Shown here: positions 22,355 to 32,646 of the stretch, one piece after another
How the letters are laid out: every line of letters begins with the position of its first letter
Position numbering within the stretch: the first letter of the stretch is position 1
Assembly: GCF_003990645.1 (NCBI RefSeq)
Contig: NZ_RYZK01000001.1
Location: forward strand, 496,001-560,000
Length of the DNA stretch: 64,000 bases
Source: Shimia sediminis
Lineage (GTDB): Bacteria; Pseudomonadota; Alphaproteobacteria; Rhodobacterales; Rhodobacteraceae
Reading direction: 5' to 3'
Translations under genes and position numbers: made by a program
The notes under the pieces: model-generated
Databases searched by the model: none
Seen by the model: only the letters and a program-made list of their open reading frames with translations
What the model was told of the DNA's origin: nothing

Positions 22355-23302
22355 ATGAAACACCTCTGGTCCGTGGCTTTGGTAACCACCATCGCCACCA
22401 GCCTCTCTGCACAAGAGCGTACTGTCGACAACTGCGGCGAACCGCTGGTCTTTGACAGCACGCCCGAACGTCTTGTCGTGCATGACATGAACATGACCGA
22501 TATGGCGTTTGCGCTGGGCCTGCAGGACAAGATCGTCGGCCTGACCGGCATCACCGGCTGGTACAAGACCAGCCCGGAGTTTGACGCCTTGCGCGGTGAC
22601 ATTCCCGAACTGGCCCCGAAATACCCGACGGTTGAAAACCTCGTCGCGGCCGAGCCTGACCTGTTCTTTGCCGGTTGGTACTATGGCATGAAGCCGGGCG
22701 GCGATGTGACCCCGGACACGCTGGCCCCCTTTGGGATCAAGACCATGATCCTGACCGAAAGCTGCGTGCACCTCGACAAGAACCGCCCCGAGGCCACCAT
22801 GGACCTGTTGTTCGATGATGTGCTGCGTCTGGGCACGGTCATGGATGTCGAAGACAAGGCCGCTGCACTGGTATCAGGCTGGCAAGACGAATTGGCCGCG
22901 ATCGAGGCCCGGACCGCCGACATGGTCAAACCCCGCGTATTCCTGTTGGATGGCCCGGCAGATGCGCCCTTTACCGCGGGCAAGTTCGCCATCCCCGACG
23001 CCATGATTGCGGCGGCGGGCGGTGAAAACGTCACCCATGACATGGACACCAGCTGGGGTCGGACCTCCTGGGAAACCGTGGCAGCGGCCAATCCGGAATT
23101 TCTGGTGCTGCTGGACTACCAGACCGGCAATGGCGCGGCGGACACGTTCAAGTTTCTTCAGGATCACCCGGTAATGTCCCTGACAGACGCGGTGAAAAAC
23201 CAACGCTGGATCGGCCTGCGGTATGAAGAGCTGACACCGGGACCGGCCAATATCAACGCGATCTCGAAAATGGCCAAGGCCATGCACCCGAGCCTCGACT
23301 GA
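22355..23302 (+). CDS. Periplasmic cobalamin-binding protein, BtuF-like
   Basis: This 315-residue substrate-binding protein of the BtuF/FecB (helical backbone) family has a signal peptide cut near LSA-QERT. The two lobes include PERLVVHDMNMTDMAFALG and the VAAANPEFLVLLDYQ region typical of the family. An SD (CAGGAGC) precedes the ATG. It has no lipobox cysteine, so it should be soluble in the periplasm. The substrate is assigned as cobalamin or cobinamide from the riboswitch. No TonB-dependent BtuB receptor is present in the window. Confidence 0.85.
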   Translation: MKHLWSVALVTTIATSLSAQERTVDNCGEPLVFDSTPERLVVHDMNMTDMAFALGLQDKIVGLTGITGWYKTSPEFDALRGDIPELAPKYPTVENLVAAEPDLFFAGWYYGMKPGGDVTPDTLAPFGIKTMILTESCVHLDKNRPEATMDLLFDDVLRLGTVMDVEDKAAALVSGWQDELAAIEARTADMVKPRVFLLDGPADAPFTAGKFAIPDAMIAAAGGENVTHDMDTSWGRTSWETVAAANPEFLVLLDYQTGNGAADTFKFLQDHPVMSLTDAVKNQRWIGLRYEELTPGPANINAISKMAKAMHPSLD

Positions 23303-23303
23303 T

Positions 23304-24314
23304 ATGATCCGAATGGGTCCGACACTCATCCTGGGGACGGCCATCCTGGCCGTTCTCTTGCTGATTTCGACCATCACCGGCACCACGTCGATTCCCATTT
23401 CCGAGGCGGTTCAGGCGGTTTTGCTGGGCACCGGTCTGGCCGATGGCGAGATGTCCCCCCTGCACCGGATCGTGTTTGACCTGCGCCTGCCGCGCGCCTT
23501 GTTCGCGGCGGTGATCGGGGCGGGTTTGGGCATCGTCGGCGTGGTGTTGCAAACAACCACCCGGAACGATCTGGCAGACCCGTTCCTGTTTGGCCTGTCG
23601 TCCGGCGCCGCCGCGGGCGCGGTCTTTGTCATCACCATCACCGGCGATATCCTCGGATTCTGGACCCTTCCGCTCGCGGCCTTTTGCGGCGGCCTCATCG
23701 CATCCGGCATCGTTCTGGCGCTGGTGCATGGCCTGCGCACCAGCGCGCCGGAAAAACTGATCCTCGCGGGGCTTGCAGTATCCTTTCTCTTTGCCGCCAT
23801 CACCAACTACCTGATCTTCGCCGGCGACAGCCGCGCCGCCCATTCCGTCATTTTCTGGATGCTGGGCGGTCTCGGCCTCGCCCGCTGGGAGACCTTCCCC
23901 CTTGTCTCGGTTGGCCTTGGGCTGATCCTGGCCTATGCGCTCTATCGCAATCGCTGGCTTGATGCGCTGCTGACCGGTGATCTGACCGCCAGCACCCTTG
24001 GCGTGCCTGTGCGCGGCCTGCGGTTCACCATGTTCTTTACCGCCGCCCTGTCCACCGCAATCTTTGTCTCTGTCGCCGGGGTTATCGGCTTTGTCGGCCT
24101 CATGGTCCCCCACATCGCACGCGGCATCGCGGGTCCGCTGCACCGTCCGCTGATCCCAACCGCCGCCCTCGTCGGCGCGGCGCTTCTGACGGGGTCGGAC
24201 ATCCTCAGCCGCCTGCTGCTTGCGCCTCAGGAACTGCCCGTGGGCATCGTCACCACCTCGATCGGATCGGTCTTTGTGTTTCTCTTGCTGTTCAGAACCG
24301 CACGGCGGCCCTAA
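23304..24314 (+). CDS. ABC transporter permease, BtuC-like
   Basis: This 336-residue FecCD-family permease has about nine or ten membrane helices and ends with SIGSVFVFLLLF. The family motif FDLRLPRALFAAVIGAGLGI is near residues 52-71 and GFVGLMVPHIAR near 263-274; the latter contacts the ATPase. It follows btuF by 1 nt and completes a BtuCDF-type importer placed under a B12 riboswitch. Confidence 0.88.
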   Translation: MIRMGPTLILGTAILAVLLLISTITGTTSIPISEAVQAVLLGTGLADGEMSPLHRIVFDLRLPRALFAAVIGAGLGIVGVVLQTTTRNDLADPFLFGLSSGAAAGAVFVITITGDILGFWTLPLAAFCGGLIASGIVLALVHGLRTSAPEKLILAGLAVSFLFAAITNYLIFAGDSRAAHSVIFWMLGGLGLARWETFPLVSVGLGLILAYALYRNRWLDALLTGDLTASTLGVPVRGLRFTMFFTAALSTAIFVSVAGVIGFVGLMVPHIARGIAGPLHRPLIPTAALVGAALLTGSDILSRLLLAPQELPVGIVTTSIGSVFVFLLLFRTARRP

Positions 24315-24344
24315 TGCCGCCCGGCCCCGGCGCAAAGGCTCCGG

Positions 24345-25016
24345 TCAGGCCGCCCAATGCACTGTTGCCCCGTCCAGCACCGCCTTGATGGGCGCGTCTT
24401 CCGGCTCCAGATGCAGCGCATCCTGCAACGCCTCGCGCTTGGCATCCCCGGTAATCAGCACATGCTTGGACACCGCCCCGTTCAGCACCCGCGCCGACAG
24501 GGTCACGCGGGCTTCGGGCTGATCTTCCGGATACACCGGCACAAGGATCGGCGCGTCCGCGGCCAGCGCCTTGTGCAGCCCTGGCGCATTGGGAAACAAC
24601 GAGGCCGTATGCATATCCGCCCCCATCCCCAACAGCGCGACATCAATCGGCAGCTCGGGGGCAATCAGCGATTCCAGGTCCGCCAGCACTTCCTCGGGCG
24701 CATGGGCCGGGGCGAACAAGGGAATGAACCGCGCCGCCGAGGCCCGGTGCACCAACAGCCGCTCCTTGAGAAGACGCGCGTTCGAGCGCGGATGATCCTC
24801 GGGAACCCAGCGCTCGTCGGTCAGCACCACATCCACCCGCGCCCAGTCGATATCCGCCGCGCAAAGATCATCAAACACCGGCCCGGGCGAGGTGCCACCG
24901 GGCACTGCAAACAACACACGTTCTTCGTGGTGCAGTGCCTCGGACAAGTCGTCCGCAAGCGTGTTGGCCAAATCAATCGCCAGCATCTCGCTGTCGGGAT
25001 AGGTGTTCACCTTCAC
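24345..25016 (-). CDS. pgl: 6-phosphogluconolactonase
   Basis: Pgl hydrolyses 6-phosphogluconolactone in the oxidative pentose phosphate and Entner-Doudoroff routes. About 223 residues, with the DevB-type motifs VPGGTSPGPVF, TDERWVP and LLGMGADMHTASLFP. I choose a GTG start at 25016: it overlaps the zwf stop (GTGA) and has GGAGAGGA 8 nt upstream. An ATG at 25034 lies inside that ribosome site and is less likely. It is translated with zwf. Confidence 0.93.
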   Translation of the reverse strand: MKVNTYPDSEMLAIDLANTLADDLSEALHHEERVLFAVPGGTSPGPVFDDLCAADIDWARVDVVLTDERWVPEDHPRSNARLLKERLLVHRASAARFIPLFAPAHAPEEVLADLESLIAPELPIDVALLGMGADMHTASLFPNAPGLHKALAADAPILVPVYPEDQPEARVTLSARVLNGAVSKHVLITGDAKREALQDALHLEPEDAPIKAVLDGATVHWAA

Positions 25017-26461
25017 GAATCTATTCCTCTCCATTCGCGCCCGTCCCGGCGCATGAGCTGTTGTGCCGTGTCCGGCCCCGAAGTGAAAGCATCATAAGGC
25101 TTTGGCACGTCTCCCCGCGCTTCCCACCCCTGAATGATCGGATCGGTCCAGGCCCAGGCCGCCTCGACTTCATCGTCGCGCATGAACAGCGTCTGGTTGC
25201 CCCGGATCACATCCATGATCAGCCGTTCATAGGCGTCCGGCGCATCCGCATCCGGTCCCAACGCCTCGGCAAAGCTCATATCCAGCGGCACATCAATCAG
25301 CCGCATGCCACCCTGCCCCGGTTCCTTGATGGTCACATCCAGCGTGATGCCCTCGTTGGGCTGCAGCTGAATGGTCAGCTCGTTGTTGTGGCGGCCTGTG
25401 TCGGGGCCAAAGATCGAATGCGGCGCGTCCTTGAACACAACCGTGATCTGGCTGTCACGCCCCTTGAGCCGCTTGCCCGTGCGCAAATAAAACGGCGTGC
25501 CCGCCCACCGCCAGTTCGACAAATGGCACCTGAGGGCAATGAAACTCTCGGTTTTTGAGCGTGGATTGTCGACGTCATCGCGAAACCCCTGAACGCCATC
25601 CGCTTGCGTGTATTGCCCGCGCACGATGTGATGCGGCTCAACCGGGTCCAGCGCCCGGATCACCTTCAGCTTCTCATCGCGCACCGCATCAGGTTCGAAC
25701 TTGGCCGGAGGCTCCATGGCAATCAGGCACAACAGCTGCATCAGGTGGTTCTGCATCATGTCGCGCATGGCGCCCGCGCGCTCGTAATAGGCGCCGCGCC
25801 CGCCAACACCCACAGTCTCGGCCACCGTGATCTGGATATGGTCGATGTATTGCGCGTTCCAAAGCGGCTCGAACAGCATATTGCCAAAGCGCACGGCCAT
25901 CAGGTTCTGCACCGTTTCCTTGCCGAGATAATGGTCGATCCGATAAATCTGCCCCTCGTCAAAAAAACCGCAGAGCACCCGGTTCAACGCCTTTGCGCTT
26001 TCCAGATCGCGGCCAAAGGGTTTCTCCACCACGATGCGGCTGTTGGCATCCACCATGCGATGCCCCTGCAAACGTTCGGCAAGATCCTTGAACAGCCCCG
26101 GCCCCACCGAAAAATAAAACGCGCGCACGTGATCGTTGATATCCAGCAAAGCCGAAAGCTCCTGCCAGCCGGTGCCACCCCGCGCATCGATGGTCACATA
26201 GTCGATCTGCCCCAGAAACCCTTCGAGCGCCGGACCACCATCGGTGTTGCCAAACTCTCTCAGCGCCTGCCGCACCACCTCGCGATAACCTTCCGTGGTC
26301 AACTCGGATCGCGCGGCCCCGATCAGCCGGGACGGCCCCGGCATCTGCCCGGCACAGTAGCGCTTGAACAGGGCAGGCAAAATCTTGCGCCGGGCAAGGT
26401 CGCCCGTGCCCCCAAACACAACCAGATCAAAGGCTTCCACCGGAATGACGCGCGATGCCAT
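25013..26461 (-). CDS. zwf: Glucose-6-phosphate 1-dehydrogenase
   Basis: Zwf makes NADPH and 6-phosphogluconolactone from glucose 6-phosphate. 482 residues from the second ATG, whose protein start MASRVIPVEAFDLVVFGGTGD matches the family; an ATG four codons earlier is also possible. The NADP motif GGTGDLARRK is at 17-26, EKPFG at 146-150 and the active-site RIDHYLGKE at 174-182. It forms an operon with pgl; edd and eda are not in view. It is divergent from the radical SAM gene. Confidence 0.95.
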   Translation of the reverse strand: MASRVIPVEAFDLVVFGGTGDLARRKILPALFKRYCAGQMPGPSRLIGAARSELTTEGYREVVRQALREFGNTDGGPALEGFLGQIDYVTIDARGGTGWQELSALLDINDHVRAFYFSVGPGLFKDLAERLQGHRMVDANSRIVVEKPFGRDLESAKALNRVLCGFFDEGQIYRIDHYLGKETVQNLMAVRFGNMLFEPLWNAQYIDHIQITVAETVGVGGRGAYYERAGAMRDMMQNHLMQLLCLIAMEPPAKFEPDAVRDEKLKVIRALDPVEPHHIVRGQYTQADGVQGFRDDVDNPRSKTESFIALRCHLSNWRWAGTPFYLRTGKRLKGRDSQITVVFKDAPHSIFGPDTGRHNNELTIQLQPNEGITLDVTIKEPGQGGMRLIDVPLDMSFAEALGPDADAPDAYERLIMDVIRGNQTLFMRDDEVEAAWAWTDPIIQGWEARGDVPKPYDAFTSGPDTAQQLMRRDGREWRGIDS

Positions 26462-26614
26462 GCTGTTCCCCATGCTTGCGCCATCCCCGGCGCGGTTGCT
26501 TGCCCGGCAACTCTATCACCTCGCCACGGCTTCACAACTCTGTCAGTGGCCGGATCGTGGGTTTTCCCCGTCCCGCTCCTCGGTTAGCGTGCCCGGAAGA
26601 CGAGGAAAACGTGC

Positions 26615-27556
26615 ATGAAAGACCAGACCACATTCGCCAAATTCAGCGACCCGCTGATCACCGCCGACGGCCAGACGCGCGCCCATGTCGCCCTCACCAA
26701 CCCCGAGACCCTGTGGTTCAACACCGGCACGCTTTGCAATATCGAATGCGAAAACTGCTATATCCTGTCGTCCCCCAAGAACGACGCGCTGGTCTATCTT
26801 GGCGCCGACGACGTGTCGGACTATCTCGACCAGCTCGAAGAGCGAAACTGGAACGTGCGCGAGATCGGTTTCACCGGCGGCGAACCCTTCATGAATCCGG
26901 CGATGATCGAGATGACCCGCCGCGCGCTGGATCGCGGTTACGAGGTGTTGATTCTGACCAACGCCATGCAGCCGATGATGCGCCCGGCGATGAAACGCGG
27001 CCTGCTGGAGCTGAACCAGAGCTATCCCGGCAAAATGACGCTGCGCATTTCGGTTGATCACTGGGGCGCCGAGTTACACGACAAGGAACGCGGACCCGGC
27101 AGCTTTGATCGCACCTTGCAGGGCATGCAATGGCTGCGCGACTCGGGCATACGCATGACGGTCGCGGGACGCACCGTCTGGGGCGAATCCGATCCCCAGT
27201 CGCGCGCAGGTTATGCGCGTTTCTACGCAGACCACGGATTTGACATCGACGCGCTGAATCCCGGCACAACCGTGCTCTTCCCCGAGATGGACGAACGCGC
27301 TGAAGTTCCTGAAATTACAACGGCTTGCTGGGGTATCCTCGACAAGTCACCGACCGAGGTGATGTGCGCCAGCTCGCGCATGGTGGTCAAGCACAAAGGC
27401 GCCGAAACCCCTTCGGTGATTGCCTGCACACTGCTGCCCTACGAGGCGGAATTCGACCTTGGCCAAACGCTGCAAGAGGCCGAGCGCCCGGTGCACCTGA
27501 ACCACCCCCATTGCGCCAAGTTCTGCGTCCTCGGCGGGGCGAGCTGCTCGGCTTAA
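26615..27556 (+). CDS. Radical SAM protein with extra C-terminal cysteines
   Basis: This 313-residue enzyme has the radical SAM cluster CNIECENC (Cys41, Cys45, Cys48) and the SAM motif TGGEP at 87-91. Additional cysteines occur in TACWG, VMCAS, VIACT and the end HPHCAKFCVLGGASC, enough for an auxiliary Fe-S cluster as in SPASM-like proteins. The reaction is unknown. No peptide substrate or partner gene is visible. It is divergent from zwf and convergent with the DUF2855 gene, their stop codons overlapping in TTAA. GAGGA precedes the ATG. Confidence 0.8.
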   Translation: MKDQTTFAKFSDPLITADGQTRAHVALTNPETLWFNTGTLCNIECENCYILSSPKNDALVYLGADDVSDYLDQLEERNWNVREIGFTGGEPFMNPAMIEMTRRALDRGYEVLILTNAMQPMMRPAMKRGLLELNQSYPGKMTLRISVDHWGAELHDKERGPGSFDRTLQGMQWLRDSGIRMTVAGRTVWGESDPQSRAGYARFYADHGFDIDALNPGTTVLFPEMDERAEVPEITTACWGILDKSPTEVMCASSRMVVKHKGAETPSVIACTLLPYEAEFDLGQTLQEAERPVHLNHPHCAKFCVLGGASCSA

Positions 27557-28617
27557 ACCGCGATCACATGCCCGTCCCGGGCCGAGGCCTGCCCCCTGGC
27601 CAGCGCTTCATAGACCGCCACCGCCGCGTCCAGACCATCATGCTCGCGCAGGTCCAGCCACTCTTGTGCCTCTGCGGCGATGCGTTTCCAGGCCGCCGTG
27701 ATCTGGCGCTCGATCTCGCCCGGCCCCCAATCCGCCCGGCGTTTTTCAATCTGGCTTGGTGCAAAGAAAAACTGCGGCTTTGGCCCGGCCAGCTCCTGTT
27801 TGGGCTGGAACTGGTCCCAATGGCTGGTTCCAACCGCACTGGAATGGCGCAAAAGATCGCCAAGATGGCCGTGCAGCCGCGCCTTGACCTCGGCATTGCC
27901 GGCCATGTCCACATAGACTGACGGGCGCTTTTCCAGCGCTTCGATGTCGTCGTAGACTACCACGTCGTCACAGCCTGACTGCGCCGCGACAAACGCCTTG
28001 TTGCCTGCCGAGGTCAGCCCGATCACCCGCACCGGCCTGGGTGACAGCTCGGCCAGAAACTTGCACAGCCCAAGCCCGGTTTTGGATGAAGCACTGCCCA
28101 CAATCACTTGTTCTGCCTTGAAAAACTCATTGTCAACCAACCAGTCACACAACAGGTAGGACGTCGCGAGCAAAGGCTGCAGCAACGATTGCAGACCTTC
28201 CCACTCCGGGGCCTTGGGCGCGCTGCGGGTATAGCGGTTGTAAACCACCGGCAACTGCGCACGGTGCGGGGATGCATCCAGCACCACCTTCTCGCCCTGC
28301 GCTTCGGGCGTCATCACCACCTCTTCGGCAAACGGAAAGAACCCATAAAAACGCTCGCCAACCTCGACAACGTCCGACCGGCTTTCCACAACCTCGGCAA
28401 ACCCCCAGACCGGCACGATCCCCTTGCCCTCCATGCCGGACGGGAAAAAGTGCCAGTAGCCCAGGATAAACCCAGTGGCCGCATAGGTCACGTTGTTGGC
28501 CGTCAGCGCGAAACGCTGCACGCGCAGTTTTGCCTGCCCCGGCAACATCTCGGCTGTTGCCACCTCATCCACTTCGATCTGCGTAATGCCCGTCTGATCT
28601 ACCAGCAATCGTTTCAT
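27553..28617 (-). CDS. DUF2855 family protein, MDR-like
   Basis: This 354-residue protein resembles medium-chain dehydrogenases in fold but belongs to DUF2855. A nucleotide-binding-like segment VIVGSASSKTGLGLCKFL lies near 168-185 and a Rossmann-type turn VRVIGLTSAGN follows. The catalytic zinc ligands of alcohol dehydrogenases are not evident. The substrate is unknown. It stands alone on its strand, with 240 nt separating it from gyrA. Confidence 0.75.
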   Translation of the reverse strand: MKRLLVDQTGITQIEVDEVATAEMLPGQAKLRVQRFALTANNVTYAATGFILGYWHFFPSGMEGKGIVPVWGFAEVVESRSDVVEVGERFYGFFPFAEEVVMTPEAQGEKVVLDASPHRAQLPVVYNRYTRSAPKAPEWEGLQSLLQPLLATSYLLCDWLVDNEFFKAEQVIVGSASSKTGLGLCKFLAELSPRPVRVIGLTSAGNKAFVAAQSGCDDVVVYDDIEALEKRPSVYVDMAGNAEVKARLHGHLGDLLRHSSAVGTSHWDQFQPKQELAGPKPQFFFAPSQIEKRRADWGPGEIERQITAAWKRIAAEAQEWLDLREHDGLDAAVAVYEALARGQASARDGHVIAV

Positions 28618-28857
28618 CGTATCCTCCCGCGTTGTCGCCAGACTACCCGGCTTTCCGTCAATGCCAGGTGAAAACGTGGCGTCATACCTCTGGCTGACTT
28701 AACGGCGTTTCGCGCCGGCAAAAATCGCCCCGAGGCTCCGAGTTTTTGGCGGCCGGAGTAATCGGTCAAAATATGGAACAGCCATTGCCCCAATATGCTG
28801 TGGCTGATATAACCATGACAACAACATGAAGACCGCGAAACAGAAGCGAGCCACTAC

Positions 28858-31602
28858 GTGAGCGATACGCCAGAAACCCCTGAAAACGAAGAAGAAGAAA
28901 CCCATGCATATATGCAGCATGATGGACCTTCCGTAACCATCGAAGACGAGATGCGCGCCAGCTATCTCGATTACGCCATGAGCGTGATCGTCAGCCGCGC
29001 GATTCCTGACCTGCGGGACGGTCTGAAACCGGTGCATCGGCGCATTCTTTACGCCATGCACGAGACCAACAATGGCCATGACAAGCCCTATCGCAAATCG
29101 GCCCGCCCGGTTGGCGACGTCATGGGTAAATACCACCCCCATGGCGACAGCGCGATCTATGATGCGCTGGTGCGGATGGCACAGGATTTCTCGATGTCCC
29201 TGCCGCTTCTGGATGGTCAGGGCAACTTTGGGTCGATGGACGGCGATAACCCGGCGGCCATGCGGTATACCGAAGTGCGGATGGACAAGCCCGCCGCCTT
29301 TGTGCTGGCCGACATTGAAAAAGACACGGTCGATTTCCAGGACAACTATGATGGCAAGGACAAGGAACCCACCGTCCTGCCCGCGCGTTTTCCCAACATG
29401 CTGGTCAACGGCGCAGGCGGCATCGCCGTCGGCATGGCGACCAACATTCCGCCACATAACCTGGGCGAGGTTTGCGACGCCACGCTGGCCCTGATCGAAG
29501 ATCCCGACCTCACAAGCGAGCAACTGATCGACTATGTGCCCGGCCCCGATTTCCCCACCGGCGGCATCATGCTGGGCCGCTCCGGCGCGCGCAAAGCCTA
29601 TCTCGAGGGGCGCGGCAGCGTCATCATCCGCTCGAAAACCCGCGTCGAAGAAATTCGCAAGGACCGCTACGCCATCGTCATCGACGAGATCCCCTATCAG
29701 GTGAACAAGGCCACGATGATCGAACGCATCGCCGAGGCCGCGCGTGATAAAAAGATCGAGGGCATCGCCCACGTTCAGGACGAATCCGACCGCAATGGCG
29801 TGCGCGTTGTGGTCGAACTAAAGCGTGACGCCACCGCCGAGGTGGTGCTGAACCAGCTGTTCCGCTTCACGCCGATGCAAACCTATTTTGGCTGTAACAT
29901 GCTGGCCCTGAACGGGGGTCGTCCGGAACAGCTGACTCTCCGCCGCTTTCTCACGTCTTTCATCGACTTCCGCGAAGAAGTGGTTGCCCGCCGCACAGCG
30001 TTTGAACTGCGCAAGGCCCGTGAACGCAGCCACATTTTGTGTGGTCTGGCCGTGGCGGTCACCAACATTGACGAGATTGTCACCACCATCCGCCAGTCGC
30101 AGGATGCCGCGGAAGCGCGTGAAAAGCTGATGACGCGTCGCTGGCCCGCCCAGCCGATCCTGGAATACATCGCCCTGATCGACGATCCGACCCACACCGC
30201 CAACGATGACGGCACCTATAACCTCAGCGAAACCCAGGCCCGCGCCATTCTGGAACTGCGCCTGCAACGCCTGACCCAGATCGGCGTCAAAGAGGTGACG
30301 GACGAACTCGAAGAACTGGCGGGCAAGATCAAGGAATACCTTGAAATTCTCGGCTCTCGCGAGCGCATCATGGGGCTGATCTCGGATGAAATTCGCGAAG
30401 TACGCGAACAGTTTGCCGTGCCGCGCCGCACCCAGATCGTCGACTGGTCCGGCGACATGGAAGACGAAGACCTGATTGAACGCGAAGACATGGTCGTGAC
30501 CGTGACATCAGGCGGCTACATCAAACGTACCCCTCTGGCCGATTTCCGCGCGCAAAAGCGGGGCGGCAAGGGGCTGTCGGGCATGCAGACCAAAGAAGAA
30601 GACGTGGTCACCACGCTCTTTGTGGCCAACACCCATACGCAGCTGTTGTTCTTCACCACCGACGGCATGGCCTATAAACTCAAGACATGGCGCCTGCCGC
30701 AGGGCGGTCGCACCGCCAAGGGCAAGGCCATCGTGAACATCCTGCCGATCCCCCAAGGGGTGTCGATCGCCGCCATCATGCCGGTGGACGTGCCCGAAAA
30801 AGACTGGGCCGACCTGCAGATCGTCTTTGCCACATCCGCAGGAACTGTGCGGCGTAACCGCCTGTCAGACTTCACAAATGTGAAATCGAACGGCAAGATC
30901 GCGATGAAGTTCGAGGACGATCACGCCGACACCAAACTGATCAACGCACGCATTTGTTCCGAGGATGACGATGTCATGCTGGTGACCAACTCGGGCCGTG
31001 CGATCCGTTTCCCCACCACCGAAGTGCGTGTGTTCAACAGCCGCTCTTCCGTTGGTGTGCGGGGCGTCAAGCTCTCGGGCAAGGACGAGGTCGTGTCGAT
31101 GTCCGTGATCCGCCACTTCAAGGCCGAGGCCGAAGAACGCGCCGCCTATCTCAAGATGCGCCGCGCCGTGGCCGGTCTGACCGACGATGGAGAAAACGAC
31201 GAAGACGATGTGCCCGCAGGCGAACTCAGCCAGGAACGCTATGCCGAGATGTCAGCGGTCGAGAACCTGATCCTGACCATCACCTCCGGTGGCGCGGGCA
31301 AACTGTCGTCCTCGCATGACTACCCGGTCCGCGGTCGCGGTGGCATGGGCGTCGCGGCGATGGACAAGGCCATGCGCGGTGGCGCACTCGTGGCCTCTTT
31401 CCCGGTTGAGCTGGACGACCAGATCATGCTCGCCACCTCCAAGGGGCAATCAATCCGCGTGCCTGTTGACGGCATCTCTTTCCGCTCGCGCAGCGCAGGC
31501 GGCGTCAAGGTGTTCAACACCGGCAAGGGCGAAGAGGTGGTCTCGGTCGCCCGCATCGCCGAGCAAAACGAAGACGATGACGCCGAAAACGGCGACACCT
31601 GA
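28858..31602 (+). CDS. gyrA: DNA gyrase subunit A
   Basis: GyrA is the DNA cleavage and wrapping subunit of gyrase. 914 residues, starting at a GTG; no in-frame ATG lies nearby upstream. The catalytic tyrosine is Tyr137 in AAMRYTEV. The quinolone pocket has Ser98 and Asp102 ([10 protein letters not shown]), the wild-type-like residues. The GyrA box is QKRGGKG rather than QRRGGKG. The C-terminal domain carries an acidic stretch ([10 protein letters not shown]). A UUCG-type terminator follows at 31610. The ribosome site is weak. Confidence 0.98.
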   Translation: MSDTPETPENEEEETHAYMQHDGPSVTIEDEMRASYLDYAMSVIVSRAIPDLRDGLKPVHRRILYAMHETNNGHDKPYRKSARPVGDVMGKYHPHGDSAIYDALVRMAQDFSMSLPLLDGQGNFGSMDGDNPAAMRYTEVRMDKPAAFVLADIEKDTVDFQDNYDGKDKEPTVLPARFPNMLVNGAGGIAVGMATNIPPHNLGEVCDATLALIEDPDLTSEQLIDYVPGPDFPTGGIMLGRSGARKAYLEGRGSVIIRSKTRVEEIRKDRYAIVIDEIPYQVNKATMIERIAEAARDKKIEGIAHVQDESDRNGVRVVVELKRDATAEVVLNQLFRFTPMQTYFGCNMLALNGGRPEQLTLRRFLTSFIDFREEVVARRTAFELRKARERSHILCGLAVAVTNIDEIVTTIRQSQDAAEAREKLMTRRWPAQPILEYIALIDDPTHTANDDGTYNLSETQARAILELRLQRLTQIGVKEVTDELEELAGKIKEYLEILGSRERIMGLISDEIREVREQFAVPRRTQIVDWSGDMEDEDLIEREDMVVTVTSGGYIKRTPLADFRAQKRGGKGLSGMQTKEEDVVTTLFVANTHTQLLFFTTDGMAYKLKTWRLPQGGRTAKGKAIVNILPIPQGVSIAAIMPVDVPEKDWADLQIVFATSAGTVRRNRLSDFTNVKSNGKIAMKFEDDHADTKLINARICSEDDDVMLVTNSGRAIRFPTTEVRVFNSRSSVGVRGVKLSGKDEVVSMSVIRHFKAEAEERAAYLKMRRAVAGLTDDGENDEDDVPAGELSQERYAEMSAVENLILTITSGGAGKLSSSHDYPVRGRGGMGVAAMDKAMRGGALVASFPVELDDQIMLATSKGQSIRVPVDGISFRSRSAGGVKVFNTGKGEEVVSVARIAEQNEDDDAENGDT

Positions 31603-31609
31603 ACACAGC

Positions 31610-31633
31610 GGGCGGCCTTCGGGTCGCCCTTTT
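31610..31633 (+). terminator. gyrA terminator
   Basis: GGGCGGCC-TTCG-GGTCGCCC forms an 8-bp stem with a TTCG tetraloop, followed by TTTTC. It begins 8 nt after the gyrA stop and ends 16 nt before the next ATG. Confidence 0.85.
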
Positions 31634-31648
31634 CTATTGGGAAACACC

Positions 31649-31999
31649 ATGAAACCCCTGTCGATCCTCGCAGCCCTTATTCTGACCACCATGCCCGCCC
31701 TCGCGGACGAGCTGAAAGGCGCGGGCCTGCTGTCGGAAATCAGCGGCAACCACTATGATTGCAAGATGGGAGAGACCCCGCTGGAATGGATCATCGCCGA
31801 GGTGCCCGAGGATGCCAAACGCGTGCCTTACACCGCCATTGTGGGCGGCAAAAAGGTCGAGGCCGCCTATGATCTCAACGACAAGGGCCGCCTGACGTCA
31901 GATGGCTACGGCGAAGAACGCCAGGTCGTGCTGGTGGATGTCGGCGCCCTGCGCGTGGCGCGCTCGGATGGCCGTGTGATGCTGTGTAAACAGCGCTAG
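31649..31999 (+). CDS. Small secreted protein of unknown function
   Basis: This 116-residue protein has a clear Sec signal peptide (MKPLSILAALILTTMPALA, cut before DELK). The mature 97 residues contain two cysteines (YDCKMG and VMLCKQR) that could form a disulfide. No family is recognised. It follows the gyrA terminator closely and converges on the MAPEG gene; the two stop codons overlap by 4 nt. Confidence 0.7.
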   Translation: MKPLSILAALILTTMPALADELKGAGLLSEISGNHYDCKMGETPLEWIIAEVPEDAKRVPYTAIVGGKKVEAAYDLNDKGRLTSDGYGEERQVVLVDVGALRVARSDGRVMLCKQR

Positions 32000-32460
32000 A
32001 ACACCAGCGCAGCCAACACATACACAGCCATGAAAACAACGCTGACCGCGCCCACCGTGTAGAACATCGCGCGCATGTCATGGGTTTGTTTCGTGGCATA
32101 GGCCAGCGAATGGGCCACCCGCGCCAGAACAAATCCGTAGAGCGTCACCTGTGCCAGCCATAGCGGCGGCGCAACCATCACGAACAGCAATCCGGCGATC
32201 CAGAACGCAGGGATATTCTCCAGATCATTGCGATGCATCCGCCGCGAGCGGTCGACATAGTCATTGGTCTCCAACTGCTCCGGACTCGGGTTGCGATTCA
32301 GCGGCGTCTGGCGCAGGTCCTCCGGGCTGACCAGCCCAGCATTGCTCTTGATCATGCGATAGACGGTCATCCCGCCCTGCCCCATGACCTTGAGCACCAT
32401 CAGCGCCGAGGCGATGGCATAGGCAACAAACACCGGGTTCTCCAGGCTGATCTGATCCAT
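31996..32460 (-). CDS. MAPEG family membrane protein
   Basis: This 154-residue protein with four membrane helices belongs to the MAPEG family (microsomal glutathione transferase and prostaglandin E synthase relatives). The motif MHRNDLENIPAFW near residues 75-87 matches the glutathione-binding NDxENIP signature. It may conjugate or reduce lipophilic electrophiles with glutathione in the inner membrane. It is monocistronic. Confidence 0.85.
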   Translation of the reverse strand: MDQISLENPVFVAYAIASALMVLKVMGQGGMTVYRMIKSNAGLVSPEDLRQTPLNRNPSPEQLETNDYVDRSRRMHRNDLENIPAFWIAGLLFVMVAPPLWLAQVTLYGFVLARVAHSLAYATKQTHDMRAMFYTVGAVSVVFMAVYVLAALVF

Positions 32461-32646
32461 GGCGGCTCCTTTTCCGCACGCAGCCTAGCACACGCGCAGC
32501 TGACAACGGCAGAATTTCTGACATCGCCCGCTCAGAACCGCAGCCGCGCCCTATTTGAAACAAATTCCGCGCCTAAGGTCATTGATGAGTAGTTGGTGCA
32601 TGCGGGGGCCTGTGCCATGGAAACGTAATTGATAGCCAAGAGACCC

